From NCBI GenBank assembly GCA_034440595.1, contig JAWXCH010000417.1, positions 1 through 7,612 on the forward strand: DNA of 7,612 bases, read 5' to 3'. Position 1 is the first letter of the stretch; each line of letters begins with the position of its first letter. The translations under genes were made by a program, and so were the position numbers. Below are positions 5,746-7,612 of the stretch, piece after piece. The notes under the pieces are model-generated. The model saw only the letters and a list, made by a program, of their open reading frames with translations. It was not told where the DNA came from and did no database searches. Source of the stretch: JAWXCH01 sp034440595 (lineage in GTDB: Bacteria; Planctomycetota; Planctomycetia; Pirellulales; JALHPA01).

Positions 5746-6406
5746 GTGGTTTGCAACGACAGGGTTGCCATTAAGAAAACAACGGCCTGAGAACCGCAGC
5801 GACAGATCTACCGTGAATCGATTCCTTAGCCGGAAGCAGCCTTGCCGTTGCCCAGCATATCCGAGTGGCCGTCGAGGCCCACATAGCAAATCATAGAAGC
5901 AAGTCCACCGAGACCACCGTTAACCCATCGGAGCCACCATCGCACATAATGGCCGATGTGGACGACGCCCGCACACTGCGTATAGTGCCGGTTAATCCGT
6001 TCGACGCACCCTGCCACGGTTTGTGGGCCATGCCCGTTAAGCCCCACCGGTAATAAGGAAACGGCGGTTTTGTGTCATTTACTCATGTGTGCGTGAGACT
6101 CGCACAAATCGATACCTTCGATGGGACCGTCACGGCGTGCCGGAAAGTCATCCGTAATTTCGGAATGATGTGCGGTGGCGAGTTTGCGCCGATCTGCCCC
6201 CGCAGCGAGCCCCATCAAATCGAGGGTCTTTGATGCCAGCGTCATTTGCTCAGCTCTTGGCAGCACTAGGCTGACCTTGGCCGTAGGTCATGGGGGATGC
6301 TAGTCGGCCTTGTCGGGGCCTGCGGCTCGACGCGGCGGCGTTGCGGGGCGATAATCCTTCCGCATGGTCTGACGGTAACATCATCTTGGGGCGTGGGGCG
6401 ATCGTC
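5746..6406. other. 661-base spacer between divergent genes
   Basis: This is the region between the start of the minus-strand ATP-grasp gene and the plus-strand AI-2E gene. It must hold both promoters, but I see no convincing -35/-10 pair. It contains repeat copy 2 as a small minus-strand ORF. A minus-strand open frame at 5826-6047 has no recognisable domain. A 6-bp inverted repeat, TGTGCG and CGCACA, lies at 6088-6106 within the segment absent from repeat copy 1. Confidence 0.5.
6075..6245 (-). CDS. Small ORF, intact copy of the repeat peptide
   Basis: A 56-codon frame from ATG 6245 to TGA 6075; the frame could start earlier at GTG 6266 for 63 residues. It begins MTLASKTLDLMGLAAGADR, contains FPARRDGPIEGIDLCESH and ends HAHMSK. 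It has no signal peptide or membrane segment. It is called because bases 6081-6227 align with 3264-3383 and the differences respect this minus-strand reading frame, with 22 of 36 aligned residues identical and seven of the changed codons silent. No clear ribosome binding site precedes ATG 6245. The family is unknown to me; it may be a short conserved orphan, or the tail of a larger gene family (for example a mobile-element protein) of which only ends remain here. Confidence 0.4.
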   Translation of the reverse strand: MTLASKTLDLMGLAAGADRRKLATAHHSEITDDFPARRDGPIEGIDLCESHAHMSK

Positions 6407-7474
6407 ATGGCGGGCAGAGCCGAGCTGAGAAGCAGCAGTCCCTTACTGCTCTCCTGCGCAGCACTGGTCGTGGTCGTGGCGGGGTTGCGTGTGGCCCAGC
6501 CCATTGTGGTGCCATTTGTCGTGGCAGCGTTCGTAGCCATGATTTGCCTGCCAGCTCTCAAGTGGCTGCAAGAGAAGGGCCTGCCCACCTGGCTGGCATT
6601 CGCAACGCTCGCAATGGTCATCGTGCTGTGCGGTCTGGTGGTGGTGGGCGTGATTGGCACGTCCATCAGCCAGATGCGCGAGCGACTGCCAGATTATCAG
6701 GAGCGTGTGACCAACTTGGAGGGTGAGTTCACCGCCTGGCTCAAAACCAAGGGCATCAATCTCACGACCGAGCTAGAACAGAAATGGTTTGACCCGCAAC
6801 GAGGCGTAGCGATTTTTGGCGATTTGCTCGGCGCGCTAGGTTCGCTGCTGAGTGACGGAGTCGTCATTGTCTTCACGCTTCTGTTTATGGTCTTCGACGC
6901 GGCTGAGTTGCCCGGCAAAGTGCGCGCGATCTCGGACGGAGATAATTCGCTGGCTGAACGATTCGAGAAGATTCAGGTCAGCGTGCGAAACTACGTCACA
7001 ATCAAGACCCAGATCAATCTGCTCAAGGCCGTGCTGGTGATCTGTTGGTTGTGGTGGCTGGACATTGAGTTCGTGTTCTTATGGGGCATGCTGGCGTTCT
7101 TGTTCAACTACATTCCCAACATCGGCGCGATGATCGCGGCCATTCCGCCGGTTGTGCTGGCCCTGCTGGATTTTGGCGTGCCCACGGCGTTTTATGTCTC
7201 CGGCGGTTATCTTACTATCGAAGCCGTCATCAGCAACTTGCTTGAGCCACGCTTGATGGGCCGCGGGCTGGGCCTCTCGCCGCTGGTGGTGTTCGTGTCG
7301 TTGATTGTGTGGGGCTGGGTGCTGGGGCCGATTGGCATGCTTTTCTCTGTGCCGCTGACGATGGTCGTCAAGATCGTACTCGACCACACCGATGACTTGC
7401 GCTGGCTCGGCATCCTGATGAGTGCTGAAGCGCCAAAAACGGTCGCCGACAAGCCTGCGGGCAAGGGCAATTAA
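6407..7474 (+). CDS. AI-2E family transporter (UPF0118)
   Basis: An inner-membrane protein of the AI-2E/UPF0118 family (PF01594). Members are linked to export of autoinducer-2 in a few cases and to sodium/proton antiport in others; most are untested. From ATG 6407 it has 355 residues, the normal family length. Hydrophobic segments lie at about 12-50 (two helices), 62-86, 143-165, 203-218, 220-257, 262-278 and 288-325, with the usual soluble region at about 88-140 between helices 3 and 4. The hallmark C-terminal stretch is intact: FNYIPNIGAMIAAIPP, then LLEPRLMGRGLGLSPLVVF and WGWVLGPIGMLFSVPLT. A longer frame opens at ATG 6290, but its 39 extra residues are not family-like, and ATG 6407 has GGGG (6395-6398) upstream, so 6407 is preferred. 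It appears to stand alone. Nothing nearby (no luxS or lsr gene) supports quorum sensing. Confidence 0.93.
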   Translation: MAGRAELRSSSPLLLSCAALVVVVAGLRVAQPIVVPFVVAAFVAMICLPALKWLQEKGLPTWLAFATLAMVIVLCGLVVVGVIGTSISQMRERLPDYQERVTNLEGEFTAWLKTKGINLTTELEQKWFDPQRGVAIFGDLLGALGSLLSDGVVIVFTLLFMVFDAAELPGKVRAISDGDNSLAERFEKIQVSVRNYVTIKTQINLLKAVLVICWLWWLDIEFVFLWGMLAFLFNYIPNIGAMIAAIPPVVLALLDFGVPTAFYVSGGYLTIEAVISNLLEPRLMGRGLGLSPLVVFVSLIVWGWVLGPIGMLFSVPLTMVVKIVLDHTDDLRWLGILMSAEAPKTVADKPAGKGN

Positions 7475-7612
7475 GCCAACCGCTGGACTCGCGCACAGCA
7501 TACGATTTGCGTGTCGGTCACATCGACGAATGGCACGTAGATGTCGCGTAAGATGTTGCCCTGAATTGATGTAGGTGAAAAAGGCCTCTCATGCCTAGAT
7601 GGAGTTATCACA
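7471..7612 (-). CDS. Possible C-terminal end of a gene off the window
   Basis: A minus-strand frame is open from the window edge to TAA (7471-7473), giving 46 residues and ending VQRLA. The middle, GNILRDIYVPFVDVTDTQ then IVCCARVQRL, has the balanced composition of real protein. If real, it converges on the AI-2E gene and its stop overlaps that gene's end by four bases. There is no ATG in this frame within the window. I recognise no family, and the piece is too short to be sure it is coding. Confidence 0.25.
   Translation of the reverse strand, partial: VITPSRHERPFSPTSIQGNILRDIYVPFVDVTDTQIVCCARVQRLA

Noticed and set aside
5746..5889. 48-residue N-terminal extension of the ATP-grasp protein
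   Set aside because: The extension starts with TTG, is rich in Arg and Gly without family-like sequence, and the ATP-grasp fold begins right after ATG 5745.
5826..6047. 73-aa minus-strand frame upstream of the ATP-grasp gene
   Set aside because: It has no recognisable domain, start signal or conservation evidence in the window; chance opening is the simpler reading.
6290..6406. 39-residue extension of the AI-2E protein from ATG 6290
   Set aside because: The extra residues are unlike the family, and ATG 6407 gives the usual length with a better upstream GGGG.
6250..6666. 138-aa minus-strand frame opposite the AI-2E gene start
   Set aside because: It is rich in Thr, Ser, Ala and Pro, typical of an antisense shadow of a GC-rich membrane protein gene.
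7560..7590. Minus-strand AGGC/GCCT hairpin followed by T residues as a terminator
   Set aside because: The stem has only four pairs, too weak to call.
1..7612. CRISPR array, tRNA, rRNA or complete insertion sequence
   Set aside because: I saw no regularly spaced repeats, cloverleaf sequence, rRNA motif or transposase gene with terminal inverted repeats.

Overview
The window looks like bacterial chromosomal DNA of fairly high GC, with low coding density for a bacterium. Five well-supported protein genes fill about two thirds of it, and the spacers between them are long (about 480 to 790 bases) and carry repeats and hairpins. Several genes lack a clear Shine-Dalgarno site. This style, plus the gene mix, would fit a planctomycete-like or other large-genome environmental bacterium. 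That is an impression only; no marker gene or rRNA is present to prove it.

Layout: (1) 1-339 holds a possible 35-codon ORF with a good ribosome binding site (162-269) and a hairpin. (2) 340-1338, plus strand, is a CPBP-family (CAAX protease/bacteriocin-processing) intramembrane protease with its active-site motifs present, followed by a weak intrinsic terminator. (3) 1339-1816 has no firm gene but holds several perfect short inverted repeats and a protein-like minus-strand frame. (4) 1817-2836, minus strand, is an ornithine cyclodeaminase/mu-crystallin family NAD(P)-dependent enzyme. (5) 2837-3624 is a spacer with a probable minus-strand terminator, a tandem 8-bp duplication and copy 1 of a diverged repeat. 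(6) 3625-5745, minus strand, is a two-gene unit: an ATP-grasp ligase first, then an amidohydrolase-2 type metal hydrolase 75 bases downstream. (7) 5746-6406 is a spacer containing copy 2 of the repeat, here as an intact small ORF. (8) 6407-7474, plus strand, is an AI-2E/UPF0118 family membrane transporter. (9) 7471-7612 carries an open minus-strand frame running off the window edge.

The most interesting part is the ATP-grasp plus amidohydrolase unit. ATP-grasp enzymes of this type join a carboxylate to an amine using ATP. With the OCD-family enzyme on the same strand, the three could form a small pathway that makes or attaches a modified amino acid, but no substrate can be read from sequence. 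Two same-orientation copies of a diverged repeat flank the two-gene unit. Between the copies the changes favour conservation of a minus-strand peptide, so the repeat is probably a recurring small coding element rather than plain DNA. A separate 37-base similarity links the start of the CPBP gene to the end of the amidohydrolase gene, with a 12-bp core in opposite orientation in the two copies.
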